Shown here piece after piece: positions 1 to 7,394 of a stretch of DNA of 13,055 nt. The notes under the pieces are model-generated. The model ran no database searches, was not told the origin of the DNA, and worked only from the letters and a program-made list of their open reading frames with translations. Both the position numbers and the translations under genes were made by a program. The stretch's first letter is position 1. Every line of letters begins with the position of its first letter. Origin of the DNA: M2408 sp046303515 (GTDB lineage: Bacteria; Bacteroidota; Bacteroidia; Flavobacteriales_D; Crocinitomicaceae); contig JBKCGI010000108.1 in NCBI GenBank assembly GCA_046303515.1, forward strand, positions 1 through 13,055. The letters are read 5' to 3'.

Positions 1-62
1 GGATAATTAGTTTAACCTTTTCTTTAATGAACTTTTGTTAAAAAAATTACAAAAATTAAACC

Positions 63-1235
63 TTAAAAATCAGCAAACAAACATTCTAACATGTTTTCAT
101 TCCATTCTAAAACTTCAATTTCTTCAGAATTAAGGTAATCTTCAATAAAACAATCCAAATATTCTATAGTAATTCCAGGCATGCAAATTACATGTGAGAT
201 TCCATCCTCACTCGCCAATTGATACTTTTTACAAATCTCTATCGGTGGAGTTGGAAACACGACAGTTATGGCATTTTTATTTCTTGAAACATTTACTTCT
301 TTATCTCTCAGTTTATTTTCTAAATAGGAAGCTAAAAATAAACTTTGGTCAACTCGTTTTTTGAGACCTCCGTAGCCGAGTTTTTTAAGTGCGTACCAAA
401 GAACAATTGGTGTAAAACCATTCCTTGAACCTGTAATCGTTGTATCCTTCGTATCGACATAAGAAATGACTTGTCCCACCCTACTTTTATGGTCTTTTTT
501 ACAAAGCACTATTCCGCAAGGAATTGGAGAACCAATAAATTTGTGCCCTGATATTGAAATGCTGTCAATCCCCTCTTCAAAATCAAATGGAACTGCAGGC
601 TTAACAAAAGGAAGAATCATTCCTTTTAAAGCGGCATCGCAGTGTATATAGAAATTTTTTATTGCTAATTTTTTGATTATTTTTTTAATTTCGCTCAAAT
701 CGTCTACAGCCTCTTTCATAGTTGTACCAATATTTAAGAAAAATATTGCAGGTTGATGTCTCCGTGTTTGCAAAGTATTTTCTAAATCATAGTAATCAAT
801 TTCCCCATTTTCCTGTGCCCGCACGACAATATTTTGTAGATTTAAAAGATGAACATTCTTTTTCACACTATAATGTGTTGACTCTGAAAAATACACCATT
901 CCATTTGGGAATAATTCCCTTGCCAAATATAATCCATACAAATTCCCTTCACTTCCACCATTGGTGACATAACCCCAAGTTTTTTCAATATCTGCATGTA
1001 GAAATTTAGCCATTAAATTAATAACTTCAACTTCCATTTTTTTTGTATCGATACTCAAAGAAGAAGGCGTAAATGGATCACCTACATTATTTATTTGTAA
1101 GCCTAAAAACCTTCCTAAAATTTCATAGTCAAAATCCTTAGAAAGTGGATAACCTAAATAGGCATCATTTTTGGATTTTAATCGGCTATATTCATAATCC
1201 AATCTTTCTAAAATTTCCAAATCGTTGTTTCTCAT
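63..1235 (-). CDS. hdc: Pyridoxal-phosphate-dependent histidine decarboxylase
   Basis: Group II PLP-dependent decarboxylase, predicted cytoplasmic, converting L-histidine to histamine and CO2. The 390 residues run colinear with my memory of the Morganella-type enzyme (about 378 aa). Visible landmarks are GYP near 28-30, the phosphate-binding TNGGSEGN at 91-98, STHYSVKK with the ring-stacking His at 121, HCDAA with the cofactor-nitrogen Asp at 200, SGHKFIGSPIPCG with the Schiff-base Lys at 232, and ITGSRNG further on. All catalytic landmarks are intact, so it should be active. It starts at ATG 1235, 5 bp after the stop of the 73-residue gene, so the two are probably co-transcribed and coupled. 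No histidine transporter or antiporter is visible, although sequence beyond position 1 is unseen. Plant serine decarboxylases belong to the same family, so the substrate is inferred from the closeness to bacterial histidine decarboxylases. The family call is firm and the substrate likely. Confidence 0.88.
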   Translation of the reverse strand: MRNNDLEILERLDYEYSRLKSKNDAYLGYPLSKDFDYEILGRFLGLQINNVGDPFTPSSLSIDTKKMEVEVINLMAKFLHADIEKTWGYVTNGGSEGNLYGLYLARELFPNGMVYFSESTHYSVKKNVHLLNLQNIVVRAQENGEIDYYDLENTLQTRRHQPAIFFLNIGTTMKEAVDDLSEIKKIIKKLAIKNFYIHCDAALKGMILPFVKPAVPFDFEEGIDSISISGHKFIGSPIPCGIVLCKKDHKSRVGQVISYVDTKDTTITGSRNGFTPIVLWYALKKLGYGGLKKRVDQSLFLASYLENKLRDKEVNVSRNKNAITVVFPTPPIEICKKYQLASEDGISHVICMPGITIEYLDCFIEDYLNSEEIEVLEWNENMLECLFADF

Positions 1236-1240
1236 TTTGC

Positions 1241-1462
1241 CTAATTATGTGATGTTAATAAATGTAAAACTTTCAAATCTATATACCCGTTGCTAGAAAG
1301 TAACTCTAATGTCTTATTAAAATTGACTTTAGATATTTTTTGTGACTTTAAAAACTCAGCATTTAAATTTTCTTTAGCTTGGCAAAAATCAGACGCTCCA
1401 ATTAAATTTTCAGTTAATAATTTGTAATTTTCATCGGTCAATTTCTCTATAATTTCTTTCAT
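1241..1462 (-). CDS. Small protein of unknown function (73 aa), coupled to hdc
   Basis: I do not recognise this protein. It is 73 residues long, starts at ATG 1462, is rich in Lys, Glu, Asn and Leu, and has one Cys near residue 27. It has no signal peptide or membrane segment. The pattern suggests a compact all-helical protein: an N-terminal amphipathic stretch (MKEIIEKLTDENYKLL) and a later helix ending in VLHLLTSHN. It is believed real because it lies 5 bp upstream of the hdc start on the same strand and 32 bp downstream of the secreted-protein stop. That spacing is typical of an operon, and I see no TAnnTTTG box in the 32-bp gap. It could be an accessory or regulatory partner of the decarboxylase, but nothing in the sequence proves it. 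Confidence 0.6.
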   Translation of the reverse strand: MKEIIEKLTDENYKLLTENLIGASDFCQAKENLNAEFLKSQKISKVNFNKTLELLSSNGYIDLKVLHLLTSHN

Positions 1463-1494
1463 TTTTTAATTTAATTAAAGGTTAAAAAAACTGT

Positions 1495-2967
1495 TTACTC
1501 AACAATAAATTTGACAGATTTAAAATTGTGGTTTTCATTTTTTATTTCCAAATAATACATACCAGCAGAGACTTCATCCAGACTTAGCGCCAATGAATTC
1601 ATTCCCTTTTTTAAATTAAATGAATCAGAATAAACTATTTGACCAAGTTGATTGTAAACAATAAAATCACTTTGATCATTATGTTTTGAACCAAAAATAT
1701 CCAACTTAAAAGTTCCAGTATTTGGGTTTGGATAAACTGAAATATAGCCTTCTTGCACCTCGCAATTTATTTTGTCAATTTGAATCAACACTTTTTTACC
1801 ATCAAAATCAATTTCAGAAATTCTTATGTATTCCGTTTGTTGTCCTTCCAAATCTAAAATGGTTTTATATTTCAAATTATTTTGAGAATAAGTTTTACGA
1901 GAAATTTCTTGCCAATTCAGTCCATCCGATGAAATTTCAATTAAGAAATAGTCAATATTTTCCATAGGCTTTACCTCCCATTCGTAGGTCAAAATATTGT
2001 CAAGGCAATTCAACTTAATTTCATAATCATCAAGGGGCAGTGGCGTACCACAATTTAATAATCCAGGGGCTGAAAAAGAAAAATCAATTGTGAAATTTGT
2101 TGTGGCTTGTAACCATTGATCAATAACCATGTAATAGCGTTGGCCAGCAACAACATTTAATGGTGCTATCCATCCATTTGCTTCCGGACCAGCAAAATCT
2201 TCATTTACATCAGTTGCACTATTACCCAATCCTGTAGTACCGTCTCCAGCATACCAAGAACATCTAATAGGCATGGTCGTACTTACATTTGTACAATTCG
2301 CTAAATTCCAAATTGCAAAATCAAAATCTTGCGCAGCACCCGGATTCAAGGTCATGTTTATAGTTCCATTTGCAACAGCTTCAAAAAAATACCAATTAGA
2401 ATTCGTTTCTGCAGGCATACATGCTCCTAGCGAAGGAAACCAATCTGCAATATTACCAATGTCATTAAAATCACCACTTAAGCTAGCGTCATTGCAAATT
2501 TGTACAGCTCCAGGACAATCTTGTACACTTGCTGCAGGAGGAGCTGGACAAGATTTTACATAGGACAATTGAGCATTTGTACCCGCATTAAAAGCTGCAC
2601 AACTAGACCTTGTTATCAAAATAGAATAAGTACCATTGGCAGAAGCAGTAAATGACACACTGGATTGAGTGCTTGAACATGCGTCATCATTGCTTGCAAC
2701 AAGTCCAGCTGAGGCAACTGTAGTACTATTATAAACTCTCAGCATAGTGTTTACAGAAGTTAAACCACAAGTCGAAAAAGTGTAAGTGCAACCATTTTCA
2801 ACAGTGAAGGTAAAATAAGATCTAACTCCGCTGCCAAAAGATGAAGTTGTTTGGGTAGTAGTTGTAACTGTTAATGCACCTTGATTACTTACCGGGGTGT
2901 TACAAAATTGTGCTGTTACTTTAGACATGCTCAAACATATCAAAAGGCAAACAAATATTCTTTTCAT
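1495..2967 (-). CDS. Secreted multidomain protein with T9SS C-terminal sorting domain
   Basis: Secreted or surface protein of 490 residues with no recognised enzymatic motif. An N-terminal Sec signal peptide (MKRIFVCLLICLSMS, cleavage near the TAQ at 18-20) is followed by a beta-rich, Ser/Thr-rich domain at about 22-140. That domain resembles bacterial pre-peptidase C-terminal (PPC-like) folds, with the pattern SYFTFTVENGCTYTFSTCG and later SNDDAC. A second Cys-containing beta domain follows at about 150-300 (DFDFAIWNLANC, GQRYYMVIDQW), then a fibronectin-like segment at about 325-400 (ISSDGLNWQEI). The C-terminal 80 residues are a type A T9SS sorting domain: VYPNPNTGTF at 411-420, YNQLGQIVY at 438-446, then SAGMYYLEI and KSVKFIVE. 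It should be exported by Sec, then by T9SS, cleaved and anchored to or released from the cell surface. The start at ATG 2967 is set by the signal peptide. The gldE-gldD pair in this window belongs to the same secretion and gliding machinery. Confidence 0.85.
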   Translation of the reverse strand: MKRIFVCLLICLSMSKVTAQFCNTPVSNQGALTVTTTTQTTSSFGSGVRSYFTFTVENGCTYTFSTCGLTSVNTMLRVYNSTTVASAGLVASNDDACSSTQSSVSFTASANGTYSILITRSSCAAFNAGTNAQLSYVKSCPAPPAASVQDCPGAVQICNDASLSGDFNDIGNIADWFPSLGACMPAETNSNWYFFEAVANGTINMTLNPGAAQDFDFAIWNLANCTNVSTTMPIRCSWYAGDGTTGLGNSATDVNEDFAGPEANGWIAPLNVVAGQRYYMVIDQWLQATTNFTIDFSFSAPGLLNCGTPLPLDDYEIKLNCLDNILTYEWEVKPMENIDYFLIEISSDGLNWQEISRKTYSQNNLKYKTILDLEGQQTEYIRISEIDFDGKKVLIQIDKINCEVQEGYISVYPNPNTGTFKLDIFGSKHNDQSDFIVYNQLGQIVYSDSFNLKKGMNSLALSLDEVSAGMYYLEIKNENHNFKSVKFIVE

Positions 2968-3011
2968 TTCGAAAACTATTTTGTTAATAATGGCTTTAGG
3001 TGAAGCCTAGT

Positions 3012-3050
3012 TACTGAATTGTAAATAGCTAAAATTCAGTAGCTAAATTC
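3012..3050. repeat. Inverted repeat and overlapping direct repeat in the secreted-protein leader
   Basis: TACTGAATT at 3012-3020 is the exact reverse complement of AATTCAGTA at 3033-3041, around a 12-base spacer. Two more pairs fit outward if one mismatch is allowed (a G-T wobble when read as plus-strand RNA, a C-A mismatch as minus-strand RNA). The right arm overlaps a near-tandem direct repeat, TAGCTAAAATTC at 3026-3037 and TAGCTAAATTC at 3040-3050. It sits 45 to 83 bases upstream of the secreted-protein ATG, so it may form a hairpin in that gene's 5' leader or be a protein-binding site. No T-run follows on the minus strand, so a terminator is unlikely. Confidence 0.5.
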
Positions 3051-3108
3051 ACAACGCAAAATTCGAAAGAAATAAACGGATGTATGTTTTTTTTGACTTA
3101 TATAAACC

Positions 3109-3146
3109 TTATCAAAAGTAAATTTCACCTTATCATTATCTTATCA
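3109..3146 (-). promoter_or_regulatory. Three TGATAA motifs upstream of the secreted-protein gene
   Basis: On the minus strand the hexamer TGATAA occurs at 3141-3146, 3130-3135 and 3109-3114. The starts are 11 and 21 bp apart, close to one and two helical turns. The second and third copies extend to the identical octamer TGATAAGG. The last copy overlaps the end of the candidate -7 box at 3113-3120. Regular spacing on one face of the helix around a promoter is what an operator would look like, but the region is AT-rich and chance is possible. Confidence 0.35.
3113..3120 (-). promoter_or_regulatory. Candidate Bacteroidota -7 box (TACTTTTG) for the secreted-protein operon
   Basis: Read on the minus strand this is TACTTTTG, a full match to the Bacteroidota consensus TAnnTTTG. 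Transcription would start about 5 bases downstream, near 3108, giving a leader of about 140 bases that contains the inverted repeat at 3012-3041. I find no TTG at the usual -33 distance, so support rests on the -7 box only. Confidence 0.4.
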
Positions 3147-3187
3147 TTTACTGAAAAAGTGAACGAAATAATTATTTGCAGTTTTTT

Positions 3188-4837
3188 TTAATAGAAATTA
3201 CTTAAAAACGAAATCAAATTTTCGCTTGTTTCGATGTTCATTTTTTTTCTAAAACGATGACGTTTTAAATCGACACTTTGAGGAGTGATATTTAATATTG
3301 TTGCAATTTCCTTGGAGGATAAATTTAAAACCAATAGGGATGCAAATCGAATATCTTTATCTGTAAGGTCAGGATATTTTGTTTTAAGATTAAAATTAAA
3401 TGTTTGATGGGTATCATTGAGGTAAACTTCAAATTTCTTCAAGTCATTGTTGAAATTTAAGTTTTCGTTTAACATTTGAACAAGCCTTACTTTGTCCTCA
3501 TCCATTTGCACAGCCTCTTTAATTTTAATCAATATTTCGTTTCTATTAATTAAATGGCCAACAGTATGCGCAAGTTCTTTGTTTTTAAAAATAATCTCAT
3601 CCTTCAACAGCTTTTGTTCTAGAATTGAATTTTTATAATTTAAATCCGATTCTTTTAATAAAGATAGACTCAAATGATTTTTCATTAAATTTCTTCGATA
3701 ACCCCAATAAAAGAGACTAAGCAATAGAGCCATTATAATAATAAGACTCACATTCTTTAACTTGGAGTAACGAAGGTCACTTTCTGCTTTTATCGATTTA
3801 ATCTTATTCTCGCTTTTTAACTTCTCGATTTTATAATTTTGAAGAAGATTTGATGCCTTTTCTTGCATTTCAGAATTACTGTTGATTTCTTTGGTATTAA
3901 AAAATAACTTATAATAAAACAGACTACTGTCTAATTGCTTAAGTTTTTCGTAATTTTCACTTAAATTTTTGTAACAAATCTGAAGGGAAAACAAATCTTT
4001 TTCCTCCTTATAAATATCCACAGCAAATTTTAAGTTTTTTATGGCTTCTAAAAATTCATGTTTAGAATTGTGAATGATGGCCATGTTAGCAAGGCCCCTC
4101 GCAATGCCAATTTTATCATTCATTTTTTTAGAAATTTGAATTGATTCCTGAAAAAATAAAACTGCCTTGTCAAATTTATTATGGTTAAGATATACGCTAC
4201 CGATATTATTTAAGATTTCTAATTTTAAATTTTGATTTTCAATTTCATTGCACAATACCAATGCTTTTTCAAAATTCTTAAGTGCTTTTTCATAATCTTT
4301 TAAATAATATAAGCTTACTCCTTTTACCTTTAAATATTGAATAGTAAGCTGAAAGTCTTTTCTTTCATTTTTAGCAAAATAAATAGTTCTCCTATCCAAA
4401 ATTTTCTGAGCATTTTTAGCTTGGCCTATAGTTAAATATACAATTGCCAATTCTTGTTCAACGCGTATTTGAGTTTGTATATTGTTTAAATTTTCGGCAA
4501 TATAGAGGCATTTTAAATTGTAAAAAATTGCTTTTTCATAATTGTTTTCCAAGAAATATAGCTTTGCCAATTTTTCTTGAATATCTAAAATATTGTTACT
4601 TGATTTTTTTTTCTCATAAATTAACAAAACCTTGTGATACTCTAAAATCGCCTGAGAATTATTACCTTTTTCTTCTAGATATTCTGCTAATTCTAAAATT
4701 ATATTTGCTTTATTCAAACTATTTTCTTGCGCTTCTGTGAGCTTTTTATTAAGATACTCTAGTTTTTGATTTTCTTTAATTGAAAAAGAAAAAAAATGAA
4801 ACAATAGAAAAAAGAGAAATGTAGAAAAACGAAACAA
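3188..4837 (-). CDS. TPR-repeat membrane protein with LuxR-type C-terminal HTH (putative regulator)
   Basis: Predicted membrane-anchored transcriptional regulator of a layout common in Bacteroidota. With positions counted from an upstream in-frame TTG at 4882, the order is: hydrophobic N-terminus to about 34; helical TPR repeats at about 55-340 (NYEKAIFYNLKCLYIAE, DYEKALKNFEKAL, KFDKAVLFFQESIQI); a transmembrane helix at about 378-394; a coiled coil at about 405-440; and a LuxR/GerE-type helix-turn-helix at about 505-550 (LTDKDIRFASLLVLNLSSKEIATIL). No ATG exists in frame before about residue 254, so the start must be TTG. I chose 4837 (549 aa, with a clean hydrophobic leader) because a -7 box lies at 4864-4871, which would leave the 4882 start outside the transcript. 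No sensor kinase or receiver domain is present. The gene is strikingly AT-rich compared with its neighbours. Its targets are unknown; the adjacent secreted-protein operon is one candidate. Confidence 0.8.
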   Translation of the reverse strand: MFRFSTFLFFLLFHFFSFSIKENQKLEYLNKKLTEAQENSLNKANIILELAEYLEEKGNNSQAILEYHKVLLIYEKKKSSNNILDIQEKLAKLYFLENNYEKAIFYNLKCLYIAENLNNIQTQIRVEQELAIVYLTIGQAKNAQKILDRRTIYFAKNERKDFQLTIQYLKVKGVSLYYLKDYEKALKNFEKALVLCNEIENQNLKLEILNNIGSVYLNHNKFDKAVLFFQESIQISKKMNDKIGIARGLANMAIIHNSKHEFLEAIKNLKFAVDIYKEEKDLFSLQICYKNLSENYEKLKQLDSSLFYYKLFFNTKEINSNSEMQEKASNLLQNYKIEKLKSENKIKSIKAESDLRYSKLKNVSLIIIMALLLSLFYWGYRRNLMKNHLSLSLLKESDLNYKNSILEQKLLKDEIIFKNKELAHTVGHLINRNEILIKIKEAVQMDEDKVRLVQMLNENLNFNNDLKKFEVYLNDTHQTFNFNLKTKYPDLTDKDIRFASLLVLNLSSKEIATILNITPQSVDLKRHRFRKKMNIETSENLISFLSNFY

Positions 4838-4863
4838 AATTCTAATAATTACAGAAATGATTG

Positions 4864-4871
4864 CAAACCTA
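4864..4871 (-). promoter_or_regulatory. Candidate -7 box (TAGGTTTG) for the TPR/HTH gene
   Basis: TAGGTTTG on the minus strand matches TAnnTTTG exactly and is followed by C. A TTTTTG lies 16 bases upstream, somewhat closer than usual for a -33 element. The predicted transcript start near 4859 falls downstream of the TTG at 4882 and upstream of the TTG at 4837, so the box helps choose the translation start. Confidence 0.45.
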
Positions 4872-4892
4872 CAAATTTTCAACCTAACAAAA

Positions 4893-4924
4893 AGCCCAAT
4901 TCAAATAAAAAACTGAATTGGGCT
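4893..4924 (-). terminator. Intrinsic terminator of the hmgA-hppD operon
   Basis: AGCCCAATTCA at 4893-4903 and TGAATTGGGCT at 4914-4924 form a perfect 11-bp stem with a 10-base AT loop. On the minus strand the stem runs straight into a T-run (4889-4893), as expected for Rho-independent termination. It begins 22 bases past the hppD stop and insulates the operon from the downstream TPR/HTH gene. On the plus strand it is followed by A residues, so it should work in one direction only. Confidence 0.85.
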
Positions 4925-4946
4925 AAAAAATTTATCTTAAATGGAT

Positions 4947-6104
4947 CTACAAAGTTCCTCTTCGCTCCTGCTCCGCTTCAATAGATTCAAACAAGGCTTT
5001 GAAATTCCCTTTTCCGAAGGAATTTGCTCCTCTTCTTTGGATGATTTCGTAAAACAAAGTTGGTCTATCTTCAACCGGTTTGGTGAAAATTTGCAACAAA
5101 TAACCATCCTCATCTCGGTCAACCATGATTCCAAGAGATTTCAAGGTATCAATATCTTCTTGAATGTCCCCTACTCGACCAAAAACAGTATCGTAATAAT
5201 CCCCTGGCACATGTAAAAATTCCACTCCTCTGCGACGCATTTCTGAAATCGTGAAAACAATATCATCTGTTGCAACAGCAATGTGTTGACATCCAGCACC
5301 TTCGTAAAAGTCAACATATTCTTCAATTTGAGATTTTTTCTTTCCATGAGCTGGCTCATTGATTGGAAACTTAATTCTACCATTTCCATTGGTCATAACT
5401 TTACTCATCAATGCCGTATATTCCGTTGAAATATCTTTATCGTCGAAGGTAATTAAATTCGCAAAACCCATCGTTTCTTGGTAAAATTTCGCCCATTGAT
5501 TCATTTCTCCCCAACCAACATTTCCAACCATGTGGTCGATATATTTCAAACCAGTTGGCGTTGGATTGTATTCTGATTCCCATTTTTCAAATCCAGGTAA
5601 AAATACTCCGTTGTAGTTTTTACGCTCTACAAAAATATGAACTGTTTCGCCATAGGTATGAATTCCAGCTCGTACAACTTGCCCAAAATCATCGTGTTCA
5701 ACTCTTGGTTCAAAATAGGATTTCGCTCCTCTCTTGATTGTTTCTTCGTAAGATTTTCTAGCATCATCTACCCAAAGTGCGATAACTTTAACTCCATCAC
5801 CGTGTTTTTTGATGTGCTCTCCAATTTCTGAATCAGAATTTAAAGGTGTTGTCAAGACCAATTTGATTTTGTCTTGCTTCACAACATATGAAACACGATC
5901 TTTTACACCCGTTTCTAATCCTTGATATGCAAAGGATTGAAAACCAAAAGCCGTTTTGTAATAATGTGCGGCTTGTTTGGCATTTCCAACATAAAATTCA
6001 ACATAATCGGTTCCGTTGATCGGTAAAAAGTCTTGAGCTTCTTCAAATATTTTTTCAAGACCATAATTGTAATTGCTTACATTTTTTAAATCTTTTGTTT
6101 CCAT
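4947..6104 (-). CDS. hppD: 4-hydroxyphenylpyruvate dioxygenase
   Basis: Fe(II) enzyme of tyrosine catabolism, converting 4-hydroxyphenylpyruvate and O2 to homogentisate and CO2 in the cytoplasm. From ATG 6104 it has 385 residues, a normal family length. It carries two vicinal-oxygen-chelate domains: the N-terminal one includes GTDYVEFYVGNAKQAAHYY, the C-terminal one begins near YIDHMVGNV. The iron ligands by family pattern are His191 (YIDH), His274 (GCQHIAVATDDI) and Glu353 (LFYEIIQRRG). An in-frame ATG at 6146 would add 14 residues (MHPQPRINFK...) not expected in the family, and would leave only 14 bp after the hmgA stop; 6104 puts METKDLKN before the conserved NYGLEKIFEEA. It is second in the operon with hmgA, which uses its product, and is closed by the terminator at 4893-4924. 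Confidence 0.96.
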   Translation of the reverse strand: METKDLKNVSNYNYGLEKIFEEAQDFLPINGTDYVEFYVGNAKQAAHYYKTAFGFQSFAYQGLETGVKDRVSYVVKQDKIKLVLTTPLNSDSEIGEHIKKHGDGVKVIALWVDDARKSYEETIKRGAKSYFEPRVEHDDFGQVVRAGIHTYGETVHIFVERKNYNGVFLPGFEKWESEYNPTPTGLKYIDHMVGNVGWGEMNQWAKFYQETMGFANLITFDDKDISTEYTALMSKVMTNGNGRIKFPINEPAHGKKKSQIEEYVDFYEGAGCQHIAVATDDIVFTISEMRRRGVEFLHVPGDYYDTVFGRVGDIQEDIDTLKSLGIMVDRDEDGYLLQIFTKPVEDRPTLFYEIIQRRGANSFGKGNFKALFESIEAEQERRGTL

Positions 6105-6160
6105 AATATTTATTACTTTAAAATTTATTCTGGGCTGTGGGTGCATTACATCTTACGCAC

Positions 6161-7321
6161 TTACATCCCTGCCATCCATGATTTATAATAATCATTCACT
6201 TCAATATTTAAGGCTTCCTCTGTAATCATAACTGGTTTGAAAGGATCAATCATAACTGCTAATTCGCCTGTTTCTTTTTTACCGATACTTCTTTCAATTG
6301 CTCCAGGATGAGGACCATGTGGCAAACCTCCTGGGTGTAAAGTAATTTGACCTTTTTGAATGTTGTTTCGACTCATAAAATCTCCATCCACATAATACAA
6401 CAATTCATCTGAATCAATATTACTGTGGTGATATGGAGCAGGAATTGCGTCTGGATGATAATCATACAAACGAGGCACAAATGAGCAAATCACAAAATTG
6501 TGACCTTCAAAAGTTTGGTGAATTGGCGGAGGCATGTGAATTCTACCTGTTATCGGTTCGAAATTGAAAATCGAAAAAGCATAAGGGAAATGGTATCCAT
6601 CCCAACTTGCTACATCAAAAGGATGTGTGGCATAAGTATATGGATAAATCATTCCTTGTTTTTTGATATTAACCACAAAATCTCCCTGCTCATCAATGGT
6701 TTCTAAATTTTCTGGTGTTTTAATGTCGCGCTCACAAAATGGTGAATGCTCTAACAATTGACCGTACTGATTTCTATAGCGATTTGGCGTAGTTATTGGA
6801 CTTAAAGATTCAACAATCAACAAACGATTTTCCTCCGAATTAAAATTCATTTGATACACCGTTCCTCTAGGAATAATCAAATAATCTCCATATTCAAATG
6901 GAATTTGACCGTACATTGTTTTTAAAACTCCCGAACCATGATGAACGAAAATCATCTCGTCAGCATCTGCATTTTTAAAAAAATAAGGTGTAGAATTTTT
7001 CGGTGCAGCCAAACCGATATGCATGTCATTGTTTACAAAAAGTGTTTTTCTACTTTTGATGTAATCAGCCTCTGGTTTCAAATCGAAGCCTGAGAAGCTC
7101 AAACATTTCAAGTTTTCAGAAATGGCAATTTTAGGTTTTACAGAATAAGCTTCCCCCATTTCTTTCACCATTGTCGGTGGGTGTAAATGGTAAACTAATG
7201 AAGACATTCCAGCGAAACCCTCCGTTCCAACTAGTTCTTCGTGATATAATTTTCCGTTCGCTTGTCGAGAAACTGTATGTCTCTTTTTAGGAACCGAACC
7301 GTGTTTTTGATAAAATGGCAT
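6161..7321 (-). CDS. hmgA: Homogentisate 1,2-dioxygenase
   Basis: Fe(II) ring-cleaving dioxygenase of the cupin superfamily, turning homogentisate into maleylacetoacetate in the cytoplasm. It has 386 residues from ATG 7321, beginning MPFYQKHGSVPKKRHT as is usual for Bacteroidota homologues, and is shorter than the human enzyme (about 445 aa). Cupin motif 1 is visible as YHHSNIDSDELLYYVDG, with His298/299 and Glu306. Motif 2 is GQITLHPGGLPHGPHPG, with metal-binding His335. Upstream in-frame codons (TTG at 7345) overlap a near-consensus -7 box and are rejected as the start. It is first in a two-gene operon with hppD, the enzyme supplying its substrate; the later steps (maleylacetoacetate isomerase, fumarylacetoacetase) are not in the window. 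The 14-bp palindrome upstream may be its operator. Confidence 0.95.
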   Translation of the reverse strand: MPFYQKHGSVPKKRHTVSRQANGKLYHEELVGTEGFAGMSSLVYHLHPPTMVKEMGEAYSVKPKIAISENLKCLSFSGFDLKPEADYIKSRKTLFVNNDMHIGLAAPKNSTPYFFKNADADEMIFVHHGSGVLKTMYGQIPFEYGDYLIIPRGTVYQMNFNSEENRLLIVESLSPITTPNRYRNQYGQLLEHSPFCERDIKTPENLETIDEQGDFVVNIKKQGMIYPYTYATHPFDVASWDGYHFPYAFSIFNFEPITGRIHMPPPIHQTFEGHNFVICSFVPRLYDYHPDAIPAPYHHSNIDSDELLYYVDGDFMSRNNIQKGQITLHPGGLPHGPHPGAIERSIGKKETGELAVMIDPFKPVMITEEALNIEVNDYYKSWMAGM

Positions 7322-7342
7322 AATCAGCAATTTAAATTTCGA

Positions 7343-7350
7343 CAAAGTAA
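7343..7350 (-). promoter_or_regulatory. Near-consensus -7 box (TTACTTTG) for hmgA-hppD
   Basis: The minus strand reads TTACTTTG, one mismatch from TAnnTTTG. The predicted transcript start near 7338 would give a 17-base leader before ATG 7321. No clear -33 TTG is seen, which is compatible with a promoter that depends on an activator. Confidence 0.3.
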
Positions 7351-7394
7351 ATGGAAATCAATTTGTTGTAAAATGACCGTTTGCACCGAAAAAA

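Noticed and set aside
1..62. Terminator after the histidine decarboxylase
   Set aside because: Only a 6-bp TTTAAC/GTTAAA pairing with a 20-base loop is visible in very AT-rich DNA; not strong enough to call.
1241..1462. Small protein as a RiPP precursor next to a PLP enzyme
   Set aside because: It has no leader/core split, no Gly-Gly cleavage site, no Cys/Ser/Thr-rich core, and no maturation enzyme or transporter is visible.
3166..3177. AAATAATTATTT palindrome after the TPR/HTH gene as a terminator
   Set aside because: It has no loop, is all A/T and has no following T-run on the minus strand.
4941..5216. Plus-strand reading frame opposite the end of hppD
   Set aside because: It is antisense to a conserved enzyme region and has no promoter or protein-like motif.
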